Assembly: GCA_027347805.1 (NCBI GenBank)
Contig: DAIEQP010000335.1
Location: 1 to 19,001, forward strand
DNA length: 19,001 nucleotides
Origin: Ignavibacteria bacterium
GTDB lineage: Bacteria; Bacteroidota; Ignavibacteria; Ignavibacteriales; Melioribacteraceae
Reading direction: 5' to 3'
Shown here in pieces: positions 1 through 6,817 of this stretch. A model generated the notes under the pieces. That model was not told the origin of the DNA and ran no database searches. It saw only the letters and a list, made by a program, of their open reading frames with translations. Made by a program: the position numbers and the translations under genes. Every line of letters begins with the position of its first letter. The stretch's first letter is position 1.

Positions 1-12
1 AACATATAAAAA

Positions 13-642
13 ATGAAAAAAATAAAAAGAATAATAGTAACACAATCGGCTCAAAATTATCCCAAAACTATTGAGATAGTAACCAGAGCAAAAAACACAT
101 TTCAAATAAATGACATTATTTATTTACAAAATGAACATCCAAAATTTCCAAATGGATACTCAAAACAGCAAGAATTTGAGTATATGAAAGAAACTCTGGT
201 ATTAACTACTAGAAAATCCACTCCTTTTGTTACAACTTTTGCCTCACCAGGTAATATCGTTGAAAACATTGGATCAATGTTAACTCTGAATTGGCACTGC
301 GCTTTTAATTGCCAGTTTTGTTATTTAATAGGTAGTTCATATCAAAGACCTTGGCAAGAAGCTTATGTTAATATTGATGAAATGGAAAGACAAATATTAC
401 TCGAACAATTTGTCCATCCTTCAATACTTACTGTTTGGAGCTTAGTTAGTGAATTTCAAAAATCTACTTTTGTGAAGATTCCTGAAAACCTAAAAGAAAC
501 AGGTGATTGGATTCGGGAGAGATTCATAAAACTAAATATTGATTCAGATGAAAAAGCCATCAAATTTATCAACGATAACTTCACAAATATTTTCACAAAC
601 CACATGTGTATAGATCCATTTGATGACGGGCTGAAAAAATAA
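13..642 (+). pseudogene. Spore photoproduct lyase-like radical SAM protein, N-terminal part (interrupted gene)
   Basis: This 209-codon stretch carries the N-terminal part of a protein resembling the spore photoproduct lyase (SPL/SplB) branch of radical SAM enzymes. The [4Fe-4S]/SAM motif is visible as C96-x3-C100-x2-C103 in LNWHCAFNCQFCYL. It ends at a TAA (640-642), but the same frame stays open on the other side with matching family sequence up to 1356, so I read the two parts as one gene of about 447 codons broken by a single nonsense codon. The upstream sequence is A-rich with no clear ribosome binding site, and only 12 bases precede the start, so the promoter is not visible. SPL enzymes repair the spore thymine dimer; members outside spore formers are of uncertain function. 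Alternatives are a sequencing error at the A-rich stop (aaaaaataaa) or two separately translated polypeptides. Confidence 0.7.
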
Positions 643-741
643 ATATCAAATTACTATTTAGCCAACAGGAAATTTCCGGTTTGGTTAAATCTGTCTGAGT
701 ATACTGATTTTTTAGGCATTGATCCTCTCACCAAGTTTAGT

Positions 742-1356
742 TTGGATATGGTTGGAATACTTAACCGGAATCCAAATTTGAAAACAACTATGAGAACAAA
801 GTCAGCAAACGTCGATGATTTATTAACATGCAAAGTTGGAAGTAATATAAAGGTAGCAATGAATTTTAATACTCAGCATGCAATTGATAATTATGAACTT
901 GATACGCCTTCTCTCGACGAACGAATTACCGCTGCAAAGAAAATTCAAGCCAATGGTGGTGTTATTCTAAGAATTATAATTGAACCAATTATCTGTTACG
1001 ATAACTTTGAGGATGATTATATAAAACTTATTGAGCGGCTTAAAAAAGAACTCAATTTATCAGCTGTTGAGAGCATTACTTTTGGATGTGTAAGATATAA
1101 GAACAAGCTAGTCAGTATGATCGAAGCGGTTTATCCAAGTAACAAACTTGACTTAAAAACAAATTTGAAGCTGTATCCGAAAGATAGAATCCGATACGAT
1201 GAAACCCTCAGAAAGAGTATCTACAATAAAATCTTCGCGTGCTTAAAGGGAGTTAATACAAAAATACAACTAGCTGCCGAGACGCCGCAAATGTGGGATG
1301 ATTTAGGATTAAAAAAGGAAGATCACATTGGTCTTTCTGTCAAACAACATAAATAA
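742..1356 (+). pseudogene. Spore photoproduct lyase-like radical SAM protein, C-terminal part (interrupted gene)
   Basis: This is the downstream part of the interrupted SPL-like gene, in the same frame as the upstream part. Homologous reading resumes directly after the stop, from 643 (ISNYYLANRKFPVWLNLSEY), so the TTG at 742 is only the first formal start and there is no ribosome binding site ahead of it. Family-like elements are a strand with TKSANVDDLL, the segment LDTPSLDERITAAKKIQANG that matches the TPSLEERIxAA region of SPL proteins, a following EPII, and a C-terminal WDDLGLK. This half has no radical SAM cluster of its own and would not work alone. A good intrinsic terminator follows at 1366-1390. 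Confidence 0.6.
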
Positions 1357-1365
1357 ATCAATAGA

Positions 1366-1390
1366 AGCCATCGAACAGATGGCTTTTTTT
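1366..1390 (+). terminator. Intrinsic terminator after the SPL-like gene
   Basis: A 7-bp perfect stem (AGCCATC at 1366-1372, GATGGCT at 1378-1384) with a 5-base loop is followed by a T run to 1390. It starts 10 bases after the stop of the SPL-like gene, so it probably ends that transcript before the transposase-like gene. Confidence 0.8.
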
Positions 1391-1407
1391 ATTTTAAAGG
1401 AGTGTTA

Positions 1408-2181
1408 ATGAACTTAATAGAACTATCAAAATATTTACAGGATGAAGAAGCTGCTGAGAAATATTTATATGAAAAAGGAATACTAAAAATATTTGTTAAC
1501 TGCCCTTATTGTAGTTCAGAAAAAATTGGAAACATCCGGCGAAGTAGAATGAAGTGCTATAAGTGCAAGAAAGAATGGCACAAGCGTAAAGGAAGTTTTC
1601 TGGAAGGAAAGCAAATAACTTTTTCAAAATTTGTTGCCTTTATAAAATTATACGATGGTGAAATTGGAGTTAACCAGATCTCTCATGAATTAGAATTAGA
1701 TATAAAATCAACCATTGCATTACATTCAGAATTTCGAAAGGCATTGATACAGAATTTTGAACAATTTTCACTTACCAAATCGTATAGAGCAATTCTGTCT
1801 GGTGATCGAGGTGAGTTAAAACTTCAGTTCCTATCGGAGAAAGAGTTTCCTCAGGCAGAAAAATATTATGTTCTCGAATTCAAGAGATATAAGGAACTTG
1901 GAAGCTTATATTCTTTTTTGATTCAAGCTCAATGGAGCGGAAAAAATAAAAGTCAACAAGCATTCTTTAATAGTTTTCTTAGCTTCGCAAAAATGAAACT
2001 AATTACTTATCGGGGAATTAAAATTGATTTTGTTGCAGATTACTTATGTGAGTTAGTGATAAGATATAATAATCGGCATACTGACTTCCATAAGATTATC
2101 TTAAATTCATTGCAAGTTTCCTTGGTGGTTGATTTTCCAGTAGCGCGTGAAATACCTACAAAATTAAATTCAAAGAAATGA
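1408..2181 (+). CDS. IS1595-like transposase derivative, probably catalytically inactive
   Basis: The protein has 258 codons including the stop. I choose ATG 1408 because AAAGGAG (1396-1402) sits 5 bases ahead; the GTG at 1402 lies inside that site. The N-terminus has a zinc ribbon typical of IS1595/ISXO2 transposases (NCPYCSS, then MKCYKCKKEWHKRKGSFLEG) followed by the usual helical region (FVAFIKLYDGEIGVNQISHE). The C-terminus matches the end of the DDE domain (SFAKMKLITYRGIKIDF, then ELVIRYNNR). I cannot find the expected DExxxGG or YTD motifs between them, and the usual N-x-E-x-F-W glutamate is replaced (QQAFFNSFLSF). The reading frame is open, so this is either an inactive recent derivative or a domesticated DNA-binding protein. 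I did not find clean terminal inverted repeats around it. Confidence 0.65.
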   Translation: MNLIELSKYLQDEEAAEKYLYEKGILKIFVNCPYCSSEKIGNIRRSRMKCYKCKKEWHKRKGSFLEGKQITFSKFVAFIKLYDGEIGVNQISHELELDIKSTIALHSEFRKALIQNFEQFSLTKSYRAILSGDRGELKLQFLSEKEFPQAEKYYVLEFKRYKELGSLYSFLIQAQWSGKNKSQQAFFNSFLSFAKMKLITYRGIKIDFVADYLCELVIRYNNRHTDFHKIILNSLQVSLVVDFPVAREIPTKLNSKK

Positions 2182-2248
2182 CCAAAAAGTGACCAACCCA
2201 CACCAAATACACCCATTTACACCGTCTAGGGAGACACCATTTAAAAAC

Positions 2249-2297
2249 AAAAACCTCGAAAACAGCATTCTATTGCTATAATCGAGGTTTTATTTTT
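2249..2297 (+). terminator. Hairpin terminator after the transposase-like gene
   Basis: AAACCTCGA (2251-2259) pairs with TCGAGGTTT (2282-2290). A small inner stem (AGCA/TGCT) lies in the loop, and a T-rich stretch follows. It ends the transposase-like transcript; because the flanks are A-rich on one side and T-rich on the other, it could act on both strands. Confidence 0.65.
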
Positions 2298-2300
2298 CTA

Positions 2301-2320
2301 AGCGGAGAGTCAGGGATTCG
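2301..2320 (-). other. tRNA 3'-end fragment (Ser/Leu-like)
   Basis: Read on the minus strand, these 20 bases (CGAATCCCTGACTCTCCGCT) look like the T-loop, T-stem 3' strand and acceptor 3' strand of a class II tRNA such as tRNA-Ser. No remaining tRNA sequence is attached on either side. Such fragments are often left where an integrative element entered a tRNA gene, so it may be an old attachment-site scar. The length is short and the call is tentative. Confidence 0.35.
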
Positions 2321-2340
2321 TCACAGTTCGTAATTTTTAT

Positions 2341-2395
2341 TTGTTTTTAGTTCGTATACGCAACTTTTAAGAACTGATGTCCTAAAAGTGTACCA
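2341..2395 (+). repeat. Degenerate dispersed repeat, copy A
   Basis: This stretch matches 5316-5368 on the same strand, at roughly three of four positions by eye. Both copies share TTGTTTTTA at the start, a CGCA/CTT stretch, and TGATGTCYTAAAAGTGT near the end. The TGATGTC...AAAAGTGT core resembles an insertion-sequence end, but no complete element is attached to either copy. It overlaps no gene and abuts the stop of the T9SS protein gene. Confidence 0.45.
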
Positions 2396-2396
2396 G

Positions 2397-3617
2397 TTAT
2401 TTCATCAAAATCATTTTTTTAGTCTGAGTGTAATTACCTGTTTGAATTTTATAAAAGTAAACTCCACTCGATAATTTTGATCCGTCAAATTTTACTTCAT
2501 AAACACCAGGTTCTTTTTCTTCATTAACCAATGTTGAATATTCTTTTCCTATTCCATCAAATATTTTTAGCGTCACTTTACTCAATTGGGGTATTGAATA
2601 TTTTATTACTGTGCTTGGATTAAAGGGATTTGGATAATTTGAGAATAGAGTAAATTTTGACAATAGCTCACTTCTGTTTTCCACAGATGTTATAAATTCT
2701 GTAAGCTGACGTTTATAAATATTACCAAGATTTGTCCCTAAATAAATTGTGTTGCCAATAACCAGGAATGAAGTTGCCCCCTCTGAACTTTGCAGACCAT
2801 TATTTGCTGCATTCCATGATGTGCCGTTATTTGTGGAATAATAAACACCAGCACTTGAGCTAACAAATAATGTTGAGTTTATTTTTGTAATATCATATAT
2901 CATTATTCCTGTTGCTATTCCATTCGAATTTAGAACCCAATTAACACCATTGTTGGTTGATCGATATAACCCTTTTCCCGTTACACCGCAATAAATTGTA
3001 TTACCAGATGAGTATATTGAATGAACTATTGATTTACTAGGAAGTCCGCTAGAAATTGAACTCCAAGATTCGCCATAATTAGAAGAGTTAAAAATTCCAC
3101 TTCCTTCAGTTCCGGCAAACATTGCTGTCCCATTTATAAATATTGATTCTATGGCTGTGTTAGAAATTCCTGAATCATATTGCTTCCATGTGTTTCCATT
3201 ATCTGATGTAAGCCAAAGGCCTCCATCTCTAGTTCCAGCATAAACTTTACCGCTAATTACCAGCATAGACTGCACAATTCTAATTGGGATTGGACCGGTG
3301 ATATCATACCATGTTTTACCATCATCTGTTGATCTGAATATTCCATCCGAAGAACCCGCAAAATAGTTATTTGCATCTGCACCCAGGCAATATATACTCA
3401 GGCTTTTGTCAATGCTGGTAGATGTGTTCCAAGTATTACCAAGATCTGTTGATGTGAGAATACCGGAGTTGGTTCCGACATAAAGTTTATTATTTAATTG
3501 GGTAAGTATATTTATGCTTGTATTTAATGAACCACCCACTTGCTGCCATTGGGCAATATTCTTTGATGAAAAAAGGAGAATGGTATATGCAGTTATTATT
3601 AAAATTTTATTTTTCAT
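2397..3617 (-). CDS. Secreted BNR/beta-propeller-like protein with T9SS C-terminal sorting domain
   Basis: This 406-residue protein starts with a signal peptide (MKNKILIITAYTILLFSS, cleavage near SKNIAQ). The middle is built from about six units ending in an Asp-box-like motif: STDLGNTW, STDDGKTW, TSDNGNTW, SSNYGESW, STNNGVNW and STNNGTSW. This is the pattern of BNR/YCF48-type beta-propellers. The last 85 or so residues are a type IX secretion type A sorting domain (NYPNPFNPSTVIKYSIP, a GxGKEYSTLVN strand, LSSGVYFYKIQTG, KKMILMK). It should be exported through the Sec system, carried across the outer membrane by T9SS, and released or anchored on the surface. The ligand is unknown. The start has only a weak ribosome binding site (CGGCCTTATG). 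It is transcribed divergently from the DUF1259 gene. Confidence 0.9.
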   Translation of the reverse strand: MKNKILIITAYTILLFSSKNIAQWQQVGGSLNTSINILTQLNNKLYVGTNSGILTSTDLGNTWNTSTSIDKSLSIYCLGADANNYFAGSSDGIFRSTDDGKTWYDITGPIPIRIVQSMLVISGKVYAGTRDGGLWLTSDNGNTWKQYDSGISNTAIESIFINGTAMFAGTEGSGIFNSSNYGESWSSISSGLPSKSIVHSIYSSGNTIYCGVTGKGLYRSTNNGVNWVLNSNGIATGIMIYDITKINSTLFVSSSAGVYYSTNNGTSWNAANNGLQSSEGATSFLVIGNTIYLGTNLGNIYKRQLTEFITSVENRSELLSKFTLFSNYPNPFNPSTVIKYSIPQLSKVTLKIFDGIGKEYSTLVNEEKEPGVYEVKFDGSKLSSGVYFYKIQTGNYTQTKKMILMK

Positions 3618-3700
3618 AAGGCCGTTTAGAATATAGCTTCAAAACGATAAAGTAAAACAATAAGTTCAATCATAATTTTAGCACTTCCGTAATATCTCTC

Positions 3701-3742
3701 AATTTAGAATTGAACATATCTAATTTAGAATTTGTTATATCC
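3701..3742. promoter_or_regulatory. Tandem 21-bp repeat in a divergent intergenic region
   Basis: Two adjacent 21-base units begin AATTTAGAATT (3701 and 3722) and share ATATC near their ends, with 16 of 21 positions identical. The spacing equals two helical turns. The repeat lies between divergent genes, about 85 bp before one start (3617) and 90 bp before the other (3833), so it may be an operator. I see no convincing -35/-10 pair, so this is only a candidate. Confidence 0.3.
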
Positions 3743-3832
3743 TTTACTAATTATTGCATAAACATAAAACTGTTTTCTTTGTTCTTCATATACAGTGTTT
3801 AACTGTTTAAGAACTTAAATGGAAAGGTCGTT

Positions 3833-4699
3833 ATGAAAAAGTTCGTCATAATATATGTACTGTTATTCTCGTTCACTTCCTCAATTTTTTCTCAAAGTAA
3901 GGATTCCTCCAAATTAGAAAAAATAATGGGAAAGAAAGGAATTGTTAAAGATAACATTGTTCGTTTCAACTTCCCGCGCACCGATCTGGATGTAAAAGTT
4001 GGGGACATAACAATTGAACCGGCATTTGCGTTAACAACATGGGTTGCATTTCAAACTATGATGAAGACATCAATGGTTATGGGAGATTTAGTATTGCTTG
4101 AAAACGAAGCCCTAAAAGTTATTCCTTCATTGATAAGTAGCGGAATACATGTAACCGCAATTCATAATCACCTGCTTACCGAGAAACCCAAAATAATTTA
4201 CTCCCATATCGAAGCCGTTGGAAATGCAGAGCAGCTTTGCGAAAAGATTAAAAATATTTTGTCATTGACCAATACACCTCTTACAAATTCATCTCAATCA
4301 AACAATAACATTGAGATTGATTGGTCTAATGTAGAAAAAACAATTGGCTATACCGGTAATAAAAACGGAAATATAATTTCATTTGGTATCCCGCGGAAGG
4401 AAACAATAAAAGAAAACAAAATGATTCTTCCGCCAATTATGGGAACCGCAATCTCAATTAATTTTCAGAAAGTTGGAGATAGTGCAATTGTAACCGGTGA
4501 TTTTGTATTGCTTGCAAAAGAAGTTGAGCCGGTTGAGGATGCATTAACAAAAGCTGGAATTGTTGTTACTGCGCTTCATACTCACATGATAACAGAACAA
4601 CCAAAATTATATTTCATGCATTTCTGGGCAAACAGTGACCCGGTTAAATTAGCTGACGGATTGAAAACAGCAATAATGGAAACAAATTCTGTTAGATAA
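3833..4699 (+). CDS. Secreted DUF1259 (LppY/LpqO family) protein with two repeats
   Basis: This 288-residue protein has a signal peptide (MKKFVIIYVLLFSFTSSIFS, cleavage before QSKDSS), and AAAGG lies 5 bases before the ATG. Two DUF1259 repeats follow, at about residues 25-145 and 165-285. They share the core GD-(L/F)-VLL...GI-x-VTA-(I/L)-H-x-H and then E-(K/Q)-PK. The paired histidines (AIHNHLL and ALHTHMI) and the preceding GDxVLL are the most conserved elements and could bind metal, although the family's function is unknown. The protein probably works outside the inner membrane. A chromate transporter fragment starts 24 bases downstream with the same orientation, so the two were likely co-transcribed before the transporter was lost. 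Confidence 0.85.
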   Translation: MKKFVIIYVLLFSFTSSIFSQSKDSSKLEKIMGKKGIVKDNIVRFNFPRTDLDVKVGDITIEPAFALTTWVAFQTMMKTSMVMGDLVLLENEALKVIPSLISSGIHVTAIHNHLLTEKPKIIYSHIEAVGNAEQLCEKIKNILSLTNTPLTNSSQSNNNIEIDWSNVEKTIGYTGNKNGNIISFGIPRKETIKENKMILPPIMGTAISINFQKVGDSAIVTGDFVLLAKEVEPVEDALTKAGIVVTALHTHMITEQPKLYFMHFWANSDPVKLADGLKTAIMETNSVR

Positions 4700-4723
4700 A
4701 GAACCCGGGAAGGCTATTGATTG

Positions 4724-4900
4724 ATGAAGCAAAAACATTTCGAATACTCTTTAAAAAATCTGTTGCTATACTTTTTAAAATTGGGAACAATCGGCTTCGG
4801 GGGACCGATTGCTCTAATCGGTTACATGGAGCGAGAAATGATTCTTTTTTATTATGATTATATACTAGTATATTCGCTGATTTTAGATAATGCGCAGTAA
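4724..4900 (+). pseudogene. N-terminal stub of a ChrA-type chromate transporter
   Basis: This 58-codon frame reads YFLKLGTIGFGGPIALIGYM followed by ERE. That is the amphipathic start and first membrane segment of the CHR (ChrA) family, including its LKLGxIGFGGP signature. After EREM the sequence loses similarity and runs to a stop, whereas complete ChrA proteins have about 390 residues. The ATG has a weak AAGG upstream. The remainder of the gene is not found downstream; non-coding sequence and repeats replace it. The intact gene would have exported chromate, or another oxyanion, through the inner membrane. I treat it as a deletion remnant. Confidence 0.7.
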
Positions 4901-5114
4901 GAAATCCTCAAGCTGTTAGTCCTACTGTAGTTAAAAATTTCCTTCGAGATAAAATTGAACTTGAGTATATTTCATTTTTCTATCTTTCATTATTCTTCCT
5001 TAATCGAATCATTCAAAGAAGTTTATATAGCTGCTATTTTTAAATATATTTCAAAGTAGCTAATATTAATTTCATTGTAACTTGATAGAATCGTGCAATT
5101 AAAATAAGATGTAA

Positions 5115-5152
5115 CCCACCCCCCGATTTGTGAGCCAATAATAATTTAGTTT
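5115..5152 (-). repeat. Long inverted repeat, left arm
   Basis: The reverse complement of this segment matches 10548-10585 at 34 of 38 positions, including an uncut CAAATCGGGGGG block. The arms face each other across the central gene cluster, 5.4 kb apart. They could be the ends of a composite element or two copies of a small palindromic repeat. Neither arm carries a transposase next to it. Confidence 0.6.
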
Positions 5153-5315
5153 ATATCCTTTATCAAGCATCCAAAAATATAATTTTTCTTTAATAAGTAT
5201 CTTGGCAAACTTCTAAGCATTTCTATATAATCATTAATATCATTAAATATTAGTCAAAACTTTTTTCAAAATCAGTTAAAATGAAATTGCTGATTCATCA
5301 TCGAGATTTCTTTTT

Positions 5316-5368
5316 TTGTTTTTATTTCTTATTCGCAGCTTGGGGAAGTGATGTCTTAAAAGTGTCCA
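5316..5368 (+). repeat. Degenerate dispersed repeat, copy B
   Basis: This is the second copy of the element at 2341-2395. The best-kept part is TGATGTCTTAAAAGTGT (5349-5365), which has one difference from copy A. It lies just outside the left 139-bp direct repeat. Confidence 0.45.
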
Positions 5369-5504
5369 ACATTTTGGGAGCGTTAATACTGGAAATGAAA
5401 ATAGTTTAAAAATACTTGAACGCATAGAGAAATTGGATTTGTTAAGTTCATGCTAACAATTTGTACTTTAGCGATATAAATTCACTAGGATTTCTATTGC
5501 AAAT

Positions 5505-5643
5505 CTATGTCAAGCGAATTTTTAACTCTTTTATTAATCATAAATTACAAGATTTGGTGGGCTGACTTGTAATCATTCCCGATATATCGGGACGGGTTCG
5601 AGTCCCATCGCCAGCTCTAAAACCCCGATTTTGATAAAATTTC
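5505..5643 (+). repeat. 139-bp direct repeat flanking the central cassette, left copy
   Basis: Every base of 5505-5643 matches 10701-10839 in the same orientation, with weaker similarity continuing about 10 bases to the left and 50 to the right. The unit holds an AT-rich lead, a tRNA-Thr 3' half with a 16-bp palindrome inside it, and a terminator-like hairpin (ACCCCGA...TTCGGTGTTTTTT). Repeats of this kind with tRNA 3' ends usually mark integration or recombination borders. Confidence 0.85.
5553..5619 (+). pseudogene. tRNA-Thr(UGU) 3'-half remnant, left copy
   Basis: Recognisable parts are a trace of the D-loop (TTGGT), the anticodon arm GCTGACTTGTAATCA with anticodon TGT at 5568-5570, the T-arm (GGGTTCGAGTCCC), and the acceptor 3' strand CGCCAGC plus T and CTA. 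The 5' acceptor strand GCTGGCG and a proper D-arm are absent. The variable region is replaced by the palindrome TCCCGATATATCGGGA (5577-5592). It therefore cannot fold as a normal tRNA. Confidence 0.7.
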
Positions 5644-6020
5644 GGTGTTTTTTCTTTTAAAGATTTAACCTTTCACCTGAATTTATCTGGTTTTTACCCG
5701 TTTTTAGTCAATGACTATTGCAAAATTTTAGAGACTATGGGATGTAATTTTTTATATAACTGATTCTTTTGCTCTTCAAGGAAATGATCTTCTCAGTAAA
5801 TAATTTGTTGTAGTCTTACAATGAATAAATAATGTCATCTTTAATTATCCATTAATGTTGAGAAGTCTAACACTATTGATTATTAAAAAGATTTTCTTTA
5901 ACTATTTCTAGTCAGTAGTGGAAAACCTATTTCTCTTTTTGAATCTAAATAAACAAGTAAACATCATATCAACACTTCATTTCATTAACTATGATTTTAA
6001 AAATTAGGCAGGTATACAGA

Positions 6021-6242
6021 ATGGATTCGATAACTAAAGAAGTTCAATTAGAAGATCTCATTGCAAGTCGACCAGAAAGTTTAGATTATCTGATGAAGAA
6101 AGGAATTTGTGGGATACAATGTGTTGAGACTAATTTGAAATCATTAGCAATCACGGCAAAGAATAGAGGGTTTACTGATTCGGAAATAAATCAAATAGTT
6201 ATTGAATTGAATCAATTATTAATTGGATCAGATATTTATTAA
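6021..6242 (+). CDS. Small DUF1858 domain protein
   Basis: I choose ATG 6021 (73 residues) because the family domain starts there (ITKEVQLEDLI) and GGCAGG lies upstream; the in-frame ATG at 5991 has no ribosome binding site. The sequence follows the DUF1858 pattern: an ITK/V start, RPES in the place of YPE, then LMKKGIC-GIQC with C30 and C34 in a C-x3-C pair, and a closing helix. DUF1858 proteins often sit near Fe-S, redox or nitrogen-stress genes and may bind a cluster or switch through a disulfide, but their function is not settled. The gene ends 10 bases from the convergent end of the methyltransferase gene, without a clear terminator. It lies inside the direct-repeat borders, so it may belong to the cassette. 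Confidence 0.75.
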   Translation: MDSITKEVQLEDLIASRPESLDYLMKKGICGIQCVETNLKSLAITAKNRGFTDSEINQIVIELNQLLIGSDIY

Positions 6243-6252
6243 CCAAAAAGTT

Positions 6253-6795
6253 TCATTTCTTTAATATGTATAACACTAGATTTGTTAGTGGCATCTTCTG
6301 AAAAGAAATGAATCCAGCATCTTTCGATAATTGTTCAACAAATTCTGGTTTTAGTCTATGTTCTAATGGTGGTCCAAATTCTTGAGTTTTATAATCCCAT
6401 TCAAGTAATGCAACTTGCTTGGTGGCAACTCTTTCTGCTTCCTCCAATACTTTTTTGTAATCATCAACTTCGTGAAACACTACTCCCATAAATATCATAT
6501 CGTAGGAATTGTTTTCAAAAGGAATTGATTCAGCTGGCGATAACCTGAATTCACTATCTGGCAAATATTTTTTTGCAGATTCCAGCATTTCAGGATTTAC
6601 ATCGATTCCTGCTACCTTAATATTTCTTTTGCTGAAACTTTCCGCAAATAAACCGCTGCCAGTTCCAACATCAAGAACAGAATCTATTTTCGTTTGATTA
6701 AGACATAAATCAACAACTTTATCTACTTCCAATCTTTCAATTCTTTCCTGAGATCGAAGTCGTTCAATACCATTATTATAAACACGTTCGTTCAT
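6253..6795 (-). CDS. Class I SAM-dependent methyltransferase (type 11)
   Basis: This is a 180-residue Rossmann-fold methyltransferase. Motif I is VLDVGTGSGLF (40-50), the acidic end of strand 2 is GIDVNPEML (63-71), motif II/III is AESIPFENNSYDMIFMGVVF (88-107), and a VALLEWDYKTQEFGPPLEHR stretch marks the C-terminal part. The substrate cannot be read from the sequence. AAAGGG precedes the ATG by 8 bases. The gene follows the radical SAM gene by 22 bases in the same direction, so it is the last gene of the cassette operon and may methylate the modified peptide or a small thiol product. It is shorter than typical UbiE/COQ5-like proteins and has no metal-binding or membrane segments. Confidence 0.85.
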   Translation of the reverse strand: MNERVYNNGIERLRSQERIERLEVDKVVDLCLNQTKIDSVLDVGTGSGLFAESFSKRNIKVAGIDVNPEMLESAKKYLPDSEFRLSPAESIPFENNSYDMIFMGVVFHEVDDYKKVLEEAERVATKQVALLEWDYKTQEFGPPLEHRLKPEFVEQLSKDAGFISFQKMPLTNLVLYILKK

Positions 6796-6817
6796 TTTTA
6801 TTCCCTTTAAAAATTAT

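Larger units (their letters stand above)
4901..6020. other. Gene-poor, repeat-bearing stretch at the left border of the central cassette
   Basis: I find no supported gene here. The stretch holds one arm of a long inverted repeat (5115-5152), copy B of a degenerate dispersed repeat (5316-5368), the first 139-bp direct repeat with its tRNA-Thr remnant (5505-5643), and the leader of the DUF1858 gene. A 40-odd-codon frame near 4908-5045 has no recognisable similarity. The base composition is AT-rich with many stops in all frames, which fits a decayed mobile-element border. Confidence 0.5.

Noticed and set aside
640..642. Recoded stop (selenocysteine or pyrrolysine)
   Set aside because: The codon is TAA, which is not used for either known recoding, and no insertion element is visible.
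4908..5045. Open frame of about 45 codons after the ChrA stub
   Set aside because: There is no start with a ribosome binding site and no family similarity; composition matches the surrounding AT-rich decayed DNA.
5553..5619. Functional tRNA-Thr gene
   Set aside because: The 5' acceptor strand and D-arm are absent, and the variable region is replaced by a palindrome, so a normal cloverleaf cannot form.
5991..6020. Longer start for the DUF1858 gene at 5991
   Set aside because: There is no ribosome binding site before 5991, and the domain begins right after the ATG at 6021.
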